From positions 496,001-560,000 of the forward strand of contig JAEQBH010004413.1 of the NCBI GenBank assembly GCA_016808115.1: a stretch of 64,000 nucleotides of DNA, given 5' to 3'. The DNA is from Tetrastigma voinierianum (Eukaryota; Streptophyta; Magnoliopsida; Vitales; Vitaceae). Below are positions 12,819 through 24,392 of the stretch, in pieces; the stretch's first letter is position 1, and every line of letters begins with the position of its first letter. The translations under genes and the position numbers were made by a program. Under the pieces are notes generated by a model. The model ran no database searches and was not told where the DNA came from. It saw nothing but the letters and a program-made list of their open reading frames with translations.

Positions 12819-14452
12819 AAAAGAGTTTAAATGGTAGCATACCAATGCGCAATGGAAAACAAAAAAATCCCAGGCAAGGAAACCCATCCCGAGGACCCTT
12901 GGCAGCATCAAAATCGATTCTACTGACAAGAAAGAGTGTAGGATTACCTTGTGGCGGTTCCAAATCCGAGCTAGTGGTCCGGGCAGCTTTTGACCGAAGC
13001 GAACCAAGTCCTAGGTTCCCCTCTAACAATATCCACACGAAGAGTGGTAGGCAACCTCGAGGCAATGGTCTCGAGGAAGGGTCACGGGTGCTGCTTGAGT
13101 CCCAGGTCGAAAGCCAAGCTTGGGTCTCCTCAAACTCGGAGACACCTTCTTGGAGATGAGAGAACAAAAATGGCTTTTTTCATGAACTCTTTCAAGTCTC
13201 AAAGAGTCATCATCCTTTTAGGGTTTCCATAACATTGCTTTTATAGGAAAACCTTATCATGTGAAATGACCAAAATGCCCCTCACTCTAAGTGATGATAG
13301 GCTACACGCATCCCCATGCGTTAGGCTTGTTCTCACACGGCCCTAAGCCGAGGTACAAGCCTAAGCCTATTATCTCTCGAAGTGAGGGCTTTCAAACCCG
13401 GGATTCCACTAATCACGTGACATTTCATTCATGAGAATTAACTCACTCATATTTGGATCACATCCACCGCTTACACGCCCCACACCATTAGGTTCCCGCT
13501 TATGTTGGTCACTTGATTCAACTATTACTCAAGCAAGTCAAGAATGGTATCTAACAACACATCATGACCTCAATTGATCGGTAAGTCGTTGGTCGACCGC
13601 ATACCCTTCCCATAGACAACACCGCGGCACTATCCTTCACCAATCTATACCCTACTTGGTTCAGAGCATGGACAATGTGTAGCTGCCACTAGACTGGCTA
13701 TGCCACACCTAGTCTAAGTGATATTTGATCTTGTCCTCAGATTCATCACTTAACCTTTATGCACTTGAAGACACTCCTCAAGGCAATCTAAATAAGCTAG
13801 AGATTCGAGTGGATTCAACAAGGAGGGTGCTTAGGTATACCCTCTCTGCATTGGGAGTGGTGAATCCTTTGTTGGCTACTCAGTGCAACCGAACACCTCA
13901 GTATACTGATCCTTATCAATGAAGCGATCCGAGAGGCAACATGGATTGGTCAAATGCGAGATCGTCAGATATCCTTAAGCACCTCAAGTCTAAAGGATAC
14001 TTGCACCATTGTATGATGAAGGCGATCATCATTTAAATAAAATGATCCATGTGATTTTCTCATTCTGGTCTCCCGATGTGCTTTACTCTTAGCAAGCATC
14101 CACATGCCAACTGATCAGCTCATGATCACAATTTATAAGATCTCTTGCTTGATCCAATCAAGGAGTGGCGTGTGCTAGTGCAATGCGGATCAGCTTGATG
14201 TCGGTCTTGTTAATCCTATGACTAAAGGATAATTTAGACACTAACATAATTGCACATATTGAATCTTATTATCATGATCCCATCCTTCGATTTCCTTCAT
14301 GATATGTTATGTACCATGGAACTTCATTAATTCGATTAAAGTCTATATCAATTCAACGTATGAATATCAAATTAACAAATAATCCTTTCATATTAAATAA
14401 TATGTTGTGCATACAGTAAGTGCTAATGGCGATTGCCTTTAGAGCACTTCTC

Positions 14453-14457
<5 letters not shown>
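12817..14457 (-). mobile_element. Solo copia-type LTR, minus strand, about 1.64 kb
   Basis: On the minus strand it begins at 14,457 with TGTTAGAG followed by AAGTGCTCTAAAGGCAATCG, a start I associate with plant Ty1/copia LTRs, and runs to TTTAAACTCTTTTCA at 12,817, giving TG...CA ends. It lacks any gag-pol, so it is a solo LTR. It lies between an (AT)n tract on the left and an (AC)n(AT)n tract on the right; no target-site duplication can be recognised because both flanks are simple repeats. Open frames in 12,736-13,232 and 13,725-13,922 are non-coding LTR sequence. Confidence 0.7.

Positions 14458-14502
<45 letters not shown>
14455..14502. repeat. (AC)19(AT)5 microsatellite
   Basis: A compound microsatellite forms the right flank of the copia LTR. 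The same AC-then-TA arrangement occurs at 45,748-45,812. Confidence 0.97.
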
Positions 14503-14509
14503 TCTTTAT

Positions 14510-16260
14510 CTTATCAAATTAATTTTAATTTATAAATTACAACTTTAGTAACTATTTAATTTTTTAATCAAACCCTAGCCTCCCTTTCTCTAAACTTTTT
14601 CTTTGTTAGCCTCTTTTCTTTAAGTAAGAAGGGGTGATTTTTTTTTCATTCTTGGTCGGATATCATCCTTCTACACCTCTTTTCCATCTTTTTTCTCAAT
14701 TAAGTAGTTATTCCACACAGATTTAGGTTTTTATATTTTTTTGTGATTAGTTGTAGTATGTGCTTGTGATTTAAGTATTCGCCTTTGTAAACATGGTTTA
14801 ATCGTCGATCTGAGTGCTGGAGGTGTTGTGTCGTCTTGAATATGATGGTTTGGTTTTAAGTTGTGATTAATTATGTTTGGGAATTGAATGAGGCAGAGTA
14901 TATCGAGCCCGAGGAGACAAGAAATCGAATCGATAATTAGAGTGAATCTCTAACAATGAATAAAGTGTTTGATATAATAGTAATACCAAATGTGTAGATT
15001 CAACTATCAAATGTATAGGCTTTGAGTCGTTTTATTAAGCTATTAACCTGGATGTTGTTTATCCTTTATGATTTTTAGTGGTTTTGATTCTATGTTTCTA
15101 TTGATGTATTGCTAGTTGAAATCATGAATTATTTTCACGAAAAAAAAATCAACATATTTTTAGTGTTTTTCAAAAATTAAAAATATAACGTGAAAAATAT
15201 TAAAAGAAATAAAGTGATAGTAATTTTTTTAGAAAGTATTAATGAAAAAAATGAAATATTTAATATTTATATTTCTAATTTAATTAAGTTAAATTTATGG
15301 AATAATAATATAAAATAATTTTAAATTAATAAATTTAAGTTAAATATAAAACGATATTAAAAAAGACTTTTTAAGAAATCTCAATAAAACAATAGAATTA
15401 GTAAAGAAACTTTACAATATACTAATAAAGTGCACGTCAGTGGCCTTGTGGTAACTTCCTGTTTCAGCTTCTGCTTACGGTGATCACATTACAAGCAATT
15501 TTTGGTCGGTTTGATCATGAAACCCGGCTTTCAATCAAAGAATGCCGAAAAATTTGGGATATAGGTAAAACTATCAATATTTTGTTGATATATCTTCAAA
15601 TTTTAAACACTGATTTCAATTAGATCATATTTGAATATATAGTTTTTTTAATAAAAAAGATATTCAAAAAGGCATTTAGAAAATAGCGAAAAATTAAATA
15701 GTTTGGCTTTTCTTTGTTCAACAAATTTTTAAAAAAGTTAGGTAATAAATTATGAAAAATTTCAAAAACAAACCCCACCTTGAGCCACTTTATAAGTGAT
15801 ATAACATCCATTACCAAGTTCTAGGTAGGAAAAAGAAGAAGGAAATTTCTGGTCCATTTCTAAAGCACGTGTCTAACCATTTTTTCTAATCAAACGAGAC
15901 AACATATGCACTTTAATATATGACAGACAAAGCATCAAAATTATCATTATTATTGCAATTTGATCAATAAACAAAGAAGTTGTACATCAACTCACATTAC
16001 AAGATGAGGAAACCTCTCACAATACGGTTCTGTACCCTATCTTTATTTTAGTACTGACCACTTCCCTAGATTACGTAGTTAATCTTTGGAAGCTTTTCAA
16101 GACCTCAGATGATATTGTAGAGTTTTGATCAATAGATATCACCTTTTTCTATAGTTGTACATCATACTACAATGTGTGGGGCCCGAGCCCTTAGAACAAC
16201 GTTAAGTATTTGAGAGCTGCGAGAAAAAGTAAGCTCTTACTGGTCATCTTTGCTAGTCCA
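14510..16260. repeat. Retroelement-like repeat followed by PPR1 3' flank
   Basis: Positions 14,570-15,125 repeat 9,180-9,740 and are found inverted at 17,930-18,370. Positions 15,130-15,320 recur at 43,040-43,235. Positions 15,520-15,900 recur at 43,805-44,160 and 47,630-48,000, and 15,900-16,250 recur at 44,160-44,520 and 48,000-48,340. These last blocks are the downstream flank of the PPR gene in three units. No gene is seen. Confidence 0.6.
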
Positions 16261-16261
16261 C

Positions 16262-17739
16262 TGATCTTGATGTTCTCTAACCATGCACTTTGCCTTTATA
16301 TTTAATCCAACTATATCTTGATTCTTTTTTTACTCTCTTATCTCTCATACCTCTTCTTAACTGAGCCACCTCGTTCCATTTTCCTTTGGCAGTATAAAGA
16401 CTTGAAAAACAAGACGCAAGCTGCGGGGTTCGAGCTCTAATTGATAAGAGAATCCATTTGCCCATTTCCCGATTTCCATGTCACCATGAACTCTACATGA
16501 CTCTGACAAAGGTAGCCCATCCAACCATGTCGGGATGGCAAGGCATCTTATTTATAAAATTTCTTGCTTCTTTCAACCTTCGGCAGACTAGTAGATCAAT
16601 GATGCATGTGTAGTGATCGGGGATAGTATAATCCGTATTCTATTATCATTGATTCAAAAATATTGAAGTCTTTCTCACTAGTCTGCTCTCACTACAAGCG
16701 ATGGCCAACATTCTTTCAATCATCTGTTGGCTTTCCCCAAGCTGGAGCATAACTTGTGAAGTAATCTGATCGAGAAACTTCATCTCGTGTTCATTTCAAC
16801 GAACGAAAGCGATAGGAATCTTCCATGCTTCCACATTTACCATACAAGGTAATTATGTATTAGACACGGTTATAAAAGAAATCAAGCCGAAACCAGGCTC
16901 GACAATAAAATTAGGCACCTCTTTCTAAGCTTGATGAATTAGCACATGAGCTAATAACACTTCTGAGGTAAAATCATGCGGCTCAAACCCATTTCTACGC
17001 ATCTCAAAGAAAATCTTTACCGGCTTCTTCAGCCGCTAACCCACCCGGCATTGCGGTCGAAACCATTCTTTTGAGTCATTCTCTGAATACTATTTCTCCG
17101 ATTTTGCTTTTTACACTTGGAATACATATCAACAAGAGCACTTCCACGAACACATTATCCTTATGGTGGAGTCCTTATTACATAAGCATGAATTTGTTTC
17201 CCTTCTCAGGCCAAAGACTCCTTGACGATCCAGCAGCTTCCAAATGTAAAGCCGATCCATGGTGAATCCACTTGATATCATCTCTCTAAACATATATTTG
17301 CCTCTCTCTCCATCCCATTGCATTTAGCCTTGAAATCCATGGTTGTCAAGAAATGGAATCTCTCCTTTAGGCCGTGAAACAAACATTTAGACTCTTCAGC
17401 ATCCACGGTAGCATAAGCCCAATGATCATTGTGTTACACATAACTACATTCCTCTCCGGCATTTCATCATAGTACTGCTTAGTATCAAAGATCAACCCCA
17501 ATTTCGCATACATGTCCAACAAAGGACTACCTACAAATCATTGTGGGGATGAGATTGTTCAATAAAAAGGTTTCAGGGTTTGTTATGGTTTTGAATATGA
17601 GGCAGTGGAACTTCTTGGCTTGGGTTTGGTTTTGCAGGATTCCGCAGTGAGAGTTTGAGTAAAATCGTAGTAGTTGGAGATGATGACATTTGCGCGGAAT
17701 AGGTATTAGGCTGGGGAATGAACGAGTTTTTTTTTTCAA
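16262..17739 (-). pseudogene. PPR1: PLS-class pentatricopeptide protein with two internal deletions, DYW lost
   Basis: PLS-class PPR proteins bind organellar RNA, and E/DYW members act in C-to-U editing in mitochondria or plastids. The first 70 codons (17,527-17,739) give a basic, Ser-rich leader and then HCLIFKTI...PETFLLNNLI, the expected N-terminus. The chain jumps there to a downstream repeat (GSPLLDMYAKLG-like, frameshifted, near 17,500), losing an estimated 150 residues. Further PPR pieces follow in shifting frames (FREMISSGFTMDRL near 17,290). The C-terminal part reads YTAKGKWNEVAQLRRGMRD...RYSWIKYKGKVHG (16,277-16,465), the E motif region. The DYW domain present in the other copies is absent because sequence jumps at about 16,283 to the 3' flank. 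It resembles Arabidopsis AT1G68930 from memory. Non-functional as written. Confidence 0.85.
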
Positions 17740-18600
17740 GAAATCGCCTTTTTTCTTTCTTTCTTTGTTTTTTTTTTTCTTAGAGTTATAAAATAGCCCC
17801 CCAACGAATACAAGGCTAAAAACTTATTTTTTTGGTTGACAAATATATGGCCTCACTGCCTCACTAAAGTTTATTGTTTTTTTTTCCTGTTTTTTTTAAA
17901 TAGAATTTTAATTGATTCAAACTAGCAATACATTCTATTGAGATACAACATTAAATTTTCTAAAAACACTAAAGGATGACGTAACATCCAAGTTAATAAC
18001 ACTAAACTAATGACTCGACACAAAGCCTATACATTTGAAAATTTTACAGTGACTAGAATTCAAAAGATTCAAGTTTTGCAGCATACTGACGACCTTGATT
18101 TGAATTGATGTCTTTGTCTTATAAAATATGTCTTACAGTTTGAATCTCCCAAAACACTAGTACTATCGTAACAAGCTGACAAAAGCCAACACAAAACAAC
18201 ATGCGACAATAAGATGATGACGAAAACACGAAAAATAAAATAAAATAAATAAGAGATTTATATGGAAGAACCACTTTGTTGTGCAGGAAAATGAAAGAAG
18301 GAGATACAGACGAGTGATTTCAGGCCAAAATAACAAAAAAAATCACCTTTTCTTACTTGAAGAAAATGGGCTAGAAAAGAACAATATAAGAGAAAAATAG
18401 GAGAGTGGCGACAAGTGTCTTGTATTCAATTACAAGGGATTGGCATTTTGGCCCAAGTAATAAAAGGGTGGAATTGGCATAAGTGAACCATGATAAAATC
18501 CTTATAAGAGAGCATAGTAATACAAACCAATATATAAAAATAAATAAAAGTAAAAAAATTACGTGCTATTGAAGTTATAATGATTAATAAAATCTTGAAT
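17740..18600. repeat. Inverted copy of the 14.57-15.12 kb repeat
   Basis: Positions 17,930-18,370 are, in reverse complement, clearly related to 14,570-15,120 and 9,180-9,740 (shared words GTATTGCTAG and TATAGGCTTTG). PPR1 is thus bracketed by an inverted repeat. The remaining sequence is AT-rich with no gene. Confidence 0.55.
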
Positions 18601-18635
18601 TCAAGATCTTCCGCTCCACAATACTGCTACTAACA

Positions 18636-19320
18636 ATATGGAGCAACAATTTGAAAAAATAAAAAGACTAAGGCGAGGTTTGTATTTTTATTTAATGTTG
18701 AATATAATTTTTTTTGAGTTTAATGATGAATAATATTAAATAACATTAAGTATTAAGTTATTTGTTTTTTAACATTGGGTAGTGAGTAGGGATGACGATT
18801 ATTTTGGGTTCCCGTCTCGCCCCACCCTTAATGGGACGTGTTTGGTTTAACTGTAATCGGGTTTTTAGTGGGTTCGGGTTTATTTTCTCAAACTCGAGAC
18901 AGGTTCAGGGTGGGTTCGGGTATTGTTACTCCTACCCTGATTATATTTTAAAAATATTATTTTATTATTTTATTTTATATTTTAATATAAATAATATTAG
19001 TAATTAGAATGTTTTTAATAAATAATTTATAAAAATTTATAATATTTTTATTTTTTTTTAAAATATATTAATTTTAATATAATATAAAAAATAAAAATAA
19101 AAACAAAGAAAAATTAAATGTAAGCGGGCGGATTTGAGAATTTTCCTATCACATGACCTACTTCGTTTAATTTTTTAAGTAAGGAATAGGTTTGAGAATC
19201 GAAAAAAAATAAAACGGGATAGGATTAGGGATAGAGTGTCCGAAAGTCTCGACCACGTGTCATGCTTTAATAATGAGTGTTAGTAGCCCTCCTCCTTGTT
19301 AGCCAATGGTGGAGTTTTTA
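18636..19320 (+). repeat. Dispersed G-rich/AT-rich repeat, copy 2
   Basis: This is a second copy of the element at 2,200-2,880, with the same opening AGCAACAATTTGAAAAAAT and the same order of a G-rich core, AT tracts and a CTAGCCCTC end. It lies just upstream of the coding exon of the unit B CaaX-type gene, at the position its relatives hold in units A and C. Confidence 0.65.
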
Positions 19321-19545
19321 TTATTTTGGCGGAAAATTATTTTTTCTGTACAGAAAAAGCCAAATATTTTCATTTTTTCTATTCATAATTTTTTTTAAAA
19401 ATTTCAGCAATAAATCTTAAAATTTTTAAAAAATAAATAGCTAAATGCTAAAAGCTATTTAGCTTTTTAATAAAAGTCTAAAAACAAACGAGCCCCTTAT
19501 GCTTTTTCAAACTTCAAGGCAAATCATATTTTACTCTGAACCATT

Positions 19546-21325
19546 GAAATTGGAGAAACAGCCGTATTATCCGTCGATTGTGTCGATTCACTTATGGTGA
19601 GAATCAGCTCACGAGTGACACCATTGAGGTCGATGATAGGAAGCAGCGGATGAGAATCTTAAAGCGGAGTCTCGGAGGACAGCCAGGTGAGGTCGCCCAG
19701 GAGGTTGGAAAGAAGAGAGTGCAATGGATGGATTTCTTGGGGAAAGAACTTGTTGAGATCAAGGAATTTGAATCCAGGTGGATATTCTCTCCCTATCCCT
19801 GTACTGATTTGACTTCATTTGTTGTTAGCACTGTAATCTACTTTTAGGAGGTTGAGAGTATGGCAGATGAATCAGCTTGGAATCTTGGTTTTGGGATCAG
19901 TGAATAATGATGTGGCCTTTAATTTAAAAGTGAAGATGTATTGGGTAATCCATGGAAAGGGGGGCTTTCGAAACCGGAATCCTTCCTAGCTTCTCATGTT
20001 TCAACAAACAGAAGGGGAAAAAGTTTGATGGTTAAACCGACAGTTTTGCTTCTCTAGAGGAGAAGTTGAATTGGGTTGGAGTATATATTGATAGGAAGAA
20101 TTGGGAAGGGCGTGGTTGTTGTGAAATGATCTGAGTTAAAAACATGAAAATGTAGTTGGCTTAGATCGAACTTTGTGTACATAAGGAAAGAATGGTAGTT
20201 CTCACGAAGAGAATTTGGAGGTTTGTGACATTATGCGGACCTTGAAATCTTGCAAGATTTAAGGCCAAGTTTTACACAGTGAAAAAGATTCGAGCAAAGT
20301 GAGGTTGGGAACATGGGAGTGAAATTTTCCTTACTTTTGTCCATATAATGTAGGTTTTTGAATAAAATTGAATTCTTGCAATTTTATTTGAGAAGTACCA
20401 CCTACTGCTAATCACATAATACTCTTAACCCGAAATGAGTTTCATCTTAATGGTGCTTGCTCAACATTTTCTTTTCTTTTCTTTTAATGAGAGAACTTTT
20501 TGGGAGCGAAAAGAAAGCTGACATTGTTGTTTTTCTTTTGGATAGAGATTAATTGCCATAAACAGTAAGAAAATGATTTTTTTTATGGCCCTTCAATAGT
20601 TTGGTAATCTTACTCATATTTACGATTTGTTATGGTGTTGCCTATTGGCTATTCCCGTAGAAACCTTCCATAGTATTTTTTGAAAGGAAATAAAAACTAG
20701 CAGCAGAGTATGTTTCTTTGATTACATTGGTAGTGGCAATAGCATGTTTATCTTGAAGATACATATGTGTTTATTCGATTTTTCTGGTTCAATTGATAAG
20801 GAAAAATGGCTTTTAGAGCTAAAAAGAATGGACCATGTCTCCTTGCCCCCTCTATTTTATGAAATTTCATTTTGTTCTGCATTGGAGAAATATTCATCGA
20901 TAGTTCCATATTTCCATCTCTGCTAAAAAACAGACAGAAAAATTTTGAAACCAGGGGATACCGACGCTGTGCTGCTTTGTAGGGTTCCTGTAAATGCTCA
21001 AGCGTCTTTGCATACATGCCTATTTGAAATATGTTCATATAAATTGTTTGTTCTCTGATTGCTGCATAATTATTTCATGTCGGGCTCTACATATTTGAAA
21101 CATTCTTGAAAGCCAGGCTTGTTTTATTTGCAATAAGACAGTGAATGGTATTATATTACTTGAATAATTATTGCATTCATTCTCAAAAAATTGAAGTTTG
21201 GTTTATGTTATAATCCAATTATTTCTTATTTCTTTACCATTTCAAAAAAATTTCACTATAGCGAAACAGGGGATACTGACACCGAGGTCGAAGACAATAG
21301 AGGTTGTGTATGTATCATTCTTTGA
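19546..21325 (+). CDS. Small two-exon (3' part) gene with C-terminal CaaX-like motif
   Basis: Exon a ends at 19,777 and reads, after a basic stretch, VQWMDFLGKELVEIKEFES. A GT donor (19,778) and an AG acceptor (21,260-21,261) define a 1.48-kb phase-2 intron. The split codon AG|C restores Ser and the frame continues as ETGDTDTEVEDNRG to the terminal CVCIIL and stop at 21,323-21,325. The last four residues, C-I-I-L, fit a CaaX prenylation box, and Leu at the end is typical of geranylgeranylation, so membrane attachment is inferred. At least 87 residues are visible. The frame is open back to 19,546 with no ATG, so one or more N-terminal exons lie upstream and were not found. I recall small uncharacterised plant proteins with a W-x-D...GK-x-L motif and a Cys-rich end, but cannot name a function. 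Broken paralogues lie at 3.0-4.2, 37.8-38.2 and 46.5-47.1 kb. Confidence 0.7.
19778..21261 (+). other. Intron of the CaaX-type gene
   Basis: The intron begins GTGGAT and ends TTTCACTATAG. Its second half (20,490-21,250) is the block repeated in units A (3,040-3,780), at 7,980-8,180 and at 53,490-53,750. Minus- and plus-strand open frames inside it (20,744-21,038) are not conserved as proteins between copies. Confidence 0.65.
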
Positions 21326-21807
21326 ACCTGCTCAACTAGCTTAAGTCTGCAAATTCCAATTGTGGTTATGACGATGAAATGATGAAGATGTGAAACCAAG
21401 CTTTTGATTCCAACTTCATTCTATTCATCCAATGGGTTAAATAAAGGAATCTTCTCCTTATCATCAGTTGTCATGGGTACATTCTTTGGAGTGAATTTGA
21501 AAATTAGAGGTTTCTTTAGTAAGAATGTGAAGCTATTCTTCATTTCTTTAACATAAATGTTTGATTTTGTTAATCATGAAATTCACCTGACTCTTGAACT
21601 TTTTTCTAATAAACTAACTCTTTGTAGCTTCATCATTTTGTATGTTTATTACCATGACACTCTCTTGAAGTTTCATTAATTAACATGAAAAACACTTAGC
21701 TCCATATCACCGAGAATTACAATGAAATTTCATTCTTGCGTCTGCAATCACTCATGTTTCAGTGGTAGAAAAATTGTGAAGGCGAGATTTGTTTGAGTCA
21801 AATCTTG
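21326..21807 (+). other. 3' flank of CaaX-type gene, up to RLP2
   Basis: The sequence is shared with 3,870-4,400 (unit A) and 47,120-47,510 (unit D). It includes TTTCTAATAAA words and the conserved GACACTCTCTTGAAGTT. It is the convergent spacer between the plus-strand CaaX gene and the minus-strand RLP; the two genes face each other tail to tail. Confidence 0.55.
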
Positions 21808-23276
21808 TTGCACGATTAGTGATGGGGGTGATATTGTGACGATGATTTGTTTGAAGCGTGATGGGTTGGCTCTTTACCAAGGAAGATGATTAGGTGTTAA
21901 TGAGGCCAATTAGGATATCCGATCCCCACGGCTGCGCGAGAAATCGAGCTCCTCCTTGTTATCATGGTCTTGTAACTGGGCGGTGGTAGGTCTTCAAGAC
22001 ATATCAAGTGATTTGAATCCACACAGCCGCTGTTGTTGGCATAGAAGTTGGATCCGCCATGGTGTTCGTTTGGCCCATAGGCGGAGTCGACTGTCGGCTT
22101 ATTGTTGCTCGCATCGAGGTAGTGAGTTGTCGAGAGCTTTGTGAAGGCGAGGGGTGGACGAGGAGAGTTTGTTGTGGGATAAGTCTAAACCCTCTACATT
22201 TTGTAAATCGCTGAACTGGCAGTATTTTGCCAAGTTTGTTAAAGGAGGGTTGAGGCGTCTTAAGGCATAGAGCGGCTAAAGCGAGGTTCCTTTGGATAGT
22301 TGGTTGATAGACAAGTCTAACAAGAAGTACATATCAAATGTAGTGACTTGAAGAAGACCTTGTTTAGACTTCTTCCAATTCACTATGAAGGCTCATTTAC
22401 TGCAAATTCGGTTGTAAAAAGACTTTGGATGATGGATGATGCAGCAGGAAGATCTGACTCAGTGGCCTCAGGATTTGGAGGTGTACTCAAATCATTCTCA
22501 TAGATTATTACTGACTTCATGGGTTCTCTTGTGGATTGGCCTTGAAGGTCAGAATCCGGAAGTTTGGAGGTTGGAAAGTGTTTAGGGATCGAGCCTTGGG
22601 AATTGTTCCTCAGGTTTTTTTTAGAACCCGTAGTTAGGAGATTTGGAGAAAGAGAGTTGGGTAATTCACCTGAAATATTGTTGTCTTGGAGTTCAGAGAT
22701 TCAAGATTTCTCAGCTTCTTGAGGTTCAAAGGCAAGGCCCCGGAAAACTTGTTACCTTCCAATGCAAGAGTTCTAATGTTTAGAGGAAAGGTGGTTGGAA
22801 CCTCTCCCGAGAATTGGTTGTACGAGAAATCGGCGTACTGCAGATTCCCTTGAGGGTCAAAACCTGGGAAAATGTTGCCGGAAAGTCTATTGCGAGAAAG
22901 ATCCAAGAGCCGAAGATTGGAAATTTGGGAGATGGATTGAGGAATAGGTCCAGAAAAGTTGTTCCCGTCCAACAGCAGAACGCTGAGAGGCCATGCATCT
23001 CCAATGTTCTTTGGCAACTCCCCAGAAAAATTGTTATGGGAGAGAGCAAGGATGGATAAAAATTGGGAAGATCGGAGGAGAGCAGTTGTAAAAGAACCTG
23101 AGAGTTTGTTATGGGAGAGAATAAGAACAAGGAGAGTTTGAAATTCAGCGAGCCATTGTGGAAATGGTCCATGGAGCTGATTCATGCTTAGATCCAGAAA
23201 ATAGAGATTCGTTTGGGTAGAAATCCATTCTGGAATATCTCCTTGTAGACCACAAGATCTGAGAGATTCGTTTGCT

Positions 23277-23518
23277 GTAAGTGGAGATGAGATTGTTCAA
23301 TAAAAAGGTTTCAGGGTGTGTTATGGTTTTGAGTATGAGGCAGTGGAGCTTCTTGGATTGGGTTTGGTTTTGGGATTCACAGCAGAATTTGAGTAAAGAT
23401 ACGTAGTAGTTGGAGCCTTGGAGGATGATGACATTTGCGCCCAATAGGTTTTTAGGCAGGGAATAAACCAAGGGTTTTTTTCTTTTCTTGGGAACATAAA
23501 ATAGCCCCACGAATACAA
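23277..23518 (-). pseudogene. PPR N-terminal fragment embedded in RLP2
   Basis: This piece aligns with the N-terminus of PPR1 (17,540-17,739 and its flank to 17,830): SKKLHCLILKTITHPETFLL followed by NNLISTYSK. It sits between two LRR-coding segments of RLP2, on the same strand. In RLP1 the corresponding place (5,755-5,840) holds about 80 bp of other sequence, so the PPR piece replaced or displaced part of the LRR gene. The PPR frame continues across the right-hand join into LRR sequence in a different frame. It is not a functional PPR. It indicates that a longer PPR N-terminus once existed in the array. Confidence 0.8.
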
Positions 23519-24020
23519 GGCTACAAACTTATGTTTTGGTTGAAAATCGAACAGTCAGAATGGGATTTCTCTAGTGAGCAAGTTTGCTTCCAAGTCAAGT
23601 GAATTCAACTTGTTCAGTTTTTGCATCGAAGTGGGGACTCCACCAGTCAACTTGTTCTTCCCCAGGCTCAGAGAGGACAAATTGGATAAATTTCCAATGT
23701 CAGAGGGGATTTCCATGGACAAAAATTTTTGCCCAAAATCTAATTCTTCCCCAACTCTCAAATGCAAAATCGAAGGGAATGCCATTCAAGAATTTGTTAC
23801 TCGAAAGTGACAGTTGTTGCAACTTTGTGGGGTTTCCAATCTCTTCAGGGAGTTCTCCGCTTAGATAATTGGAACTCAGATTCAACATCCTCAAGTCTTG
23901 AAGATAGCCTACTTTAGGACTTAGGCCACCCTGGAGCTCATTAGAACCCAAATCAAGATACCGAAGATATTTCAACTGAAAGAGTTGAAGAGGAATTTGA
24001 CCATATATGAAGCTCGTACT

Positions 24021-24392
24021 AAGGTCAAGGTGAACCAAGTTGCTGAGGTTACCAAACCCGAATGCTGAAATTTGACCTTCTATGCAGTTCCAACTAAGGT
24101 CAAGGTGAACCAAGTTACTGAGGTTACCAAGCCCGAGTGCTGGAATTTGACCTTTCATGAAGTTCCAACTAAGGTCAAGGTGAACCAAGTTGATGAGGTT
24201 ACCAAACCCGAGTGCTGGAATTTCATTTATGAAGTTCGAACTAAGGTCAAGGTGAACCAAGTTGCTGAGGTTACCAAACCCGAGTGTTGGAATTTGACCT
24301 TCTATGGAGTTCCAACTAAGGTCAAGGTGAACCAAGTTGCTGAGGTTACCAAGCCCGAGTGCTGGAATTTGACCTTTCATGAAGTTATGGGA
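24021..24392 (-). repeat. Five near-identical LRR-coding tandem repeats (75, 75, 72, 75 bp)
   Basis: The word AAGGTCAAGGTGAACCAAGT recurs at 24,021, 24,096, 24,171, 24,243 and 24,318; all spacings are multiples of three and each unit encodes one LRR on the minus strand. The units differ mainly at the residues after DLS.N (NFMKGQIP, NSIEGQIP, NFINEIP). The reading frame is preserved throughout. Confidence 0.9.

Noticed and set aside
12736..13167. 143-codon minus-strand open frame ending in Ile-Tyr repeats
   Set aside because: It is LTR sequence running into the (AT)34 microsatellite; no conserved domain and the complementary strand is equally open.
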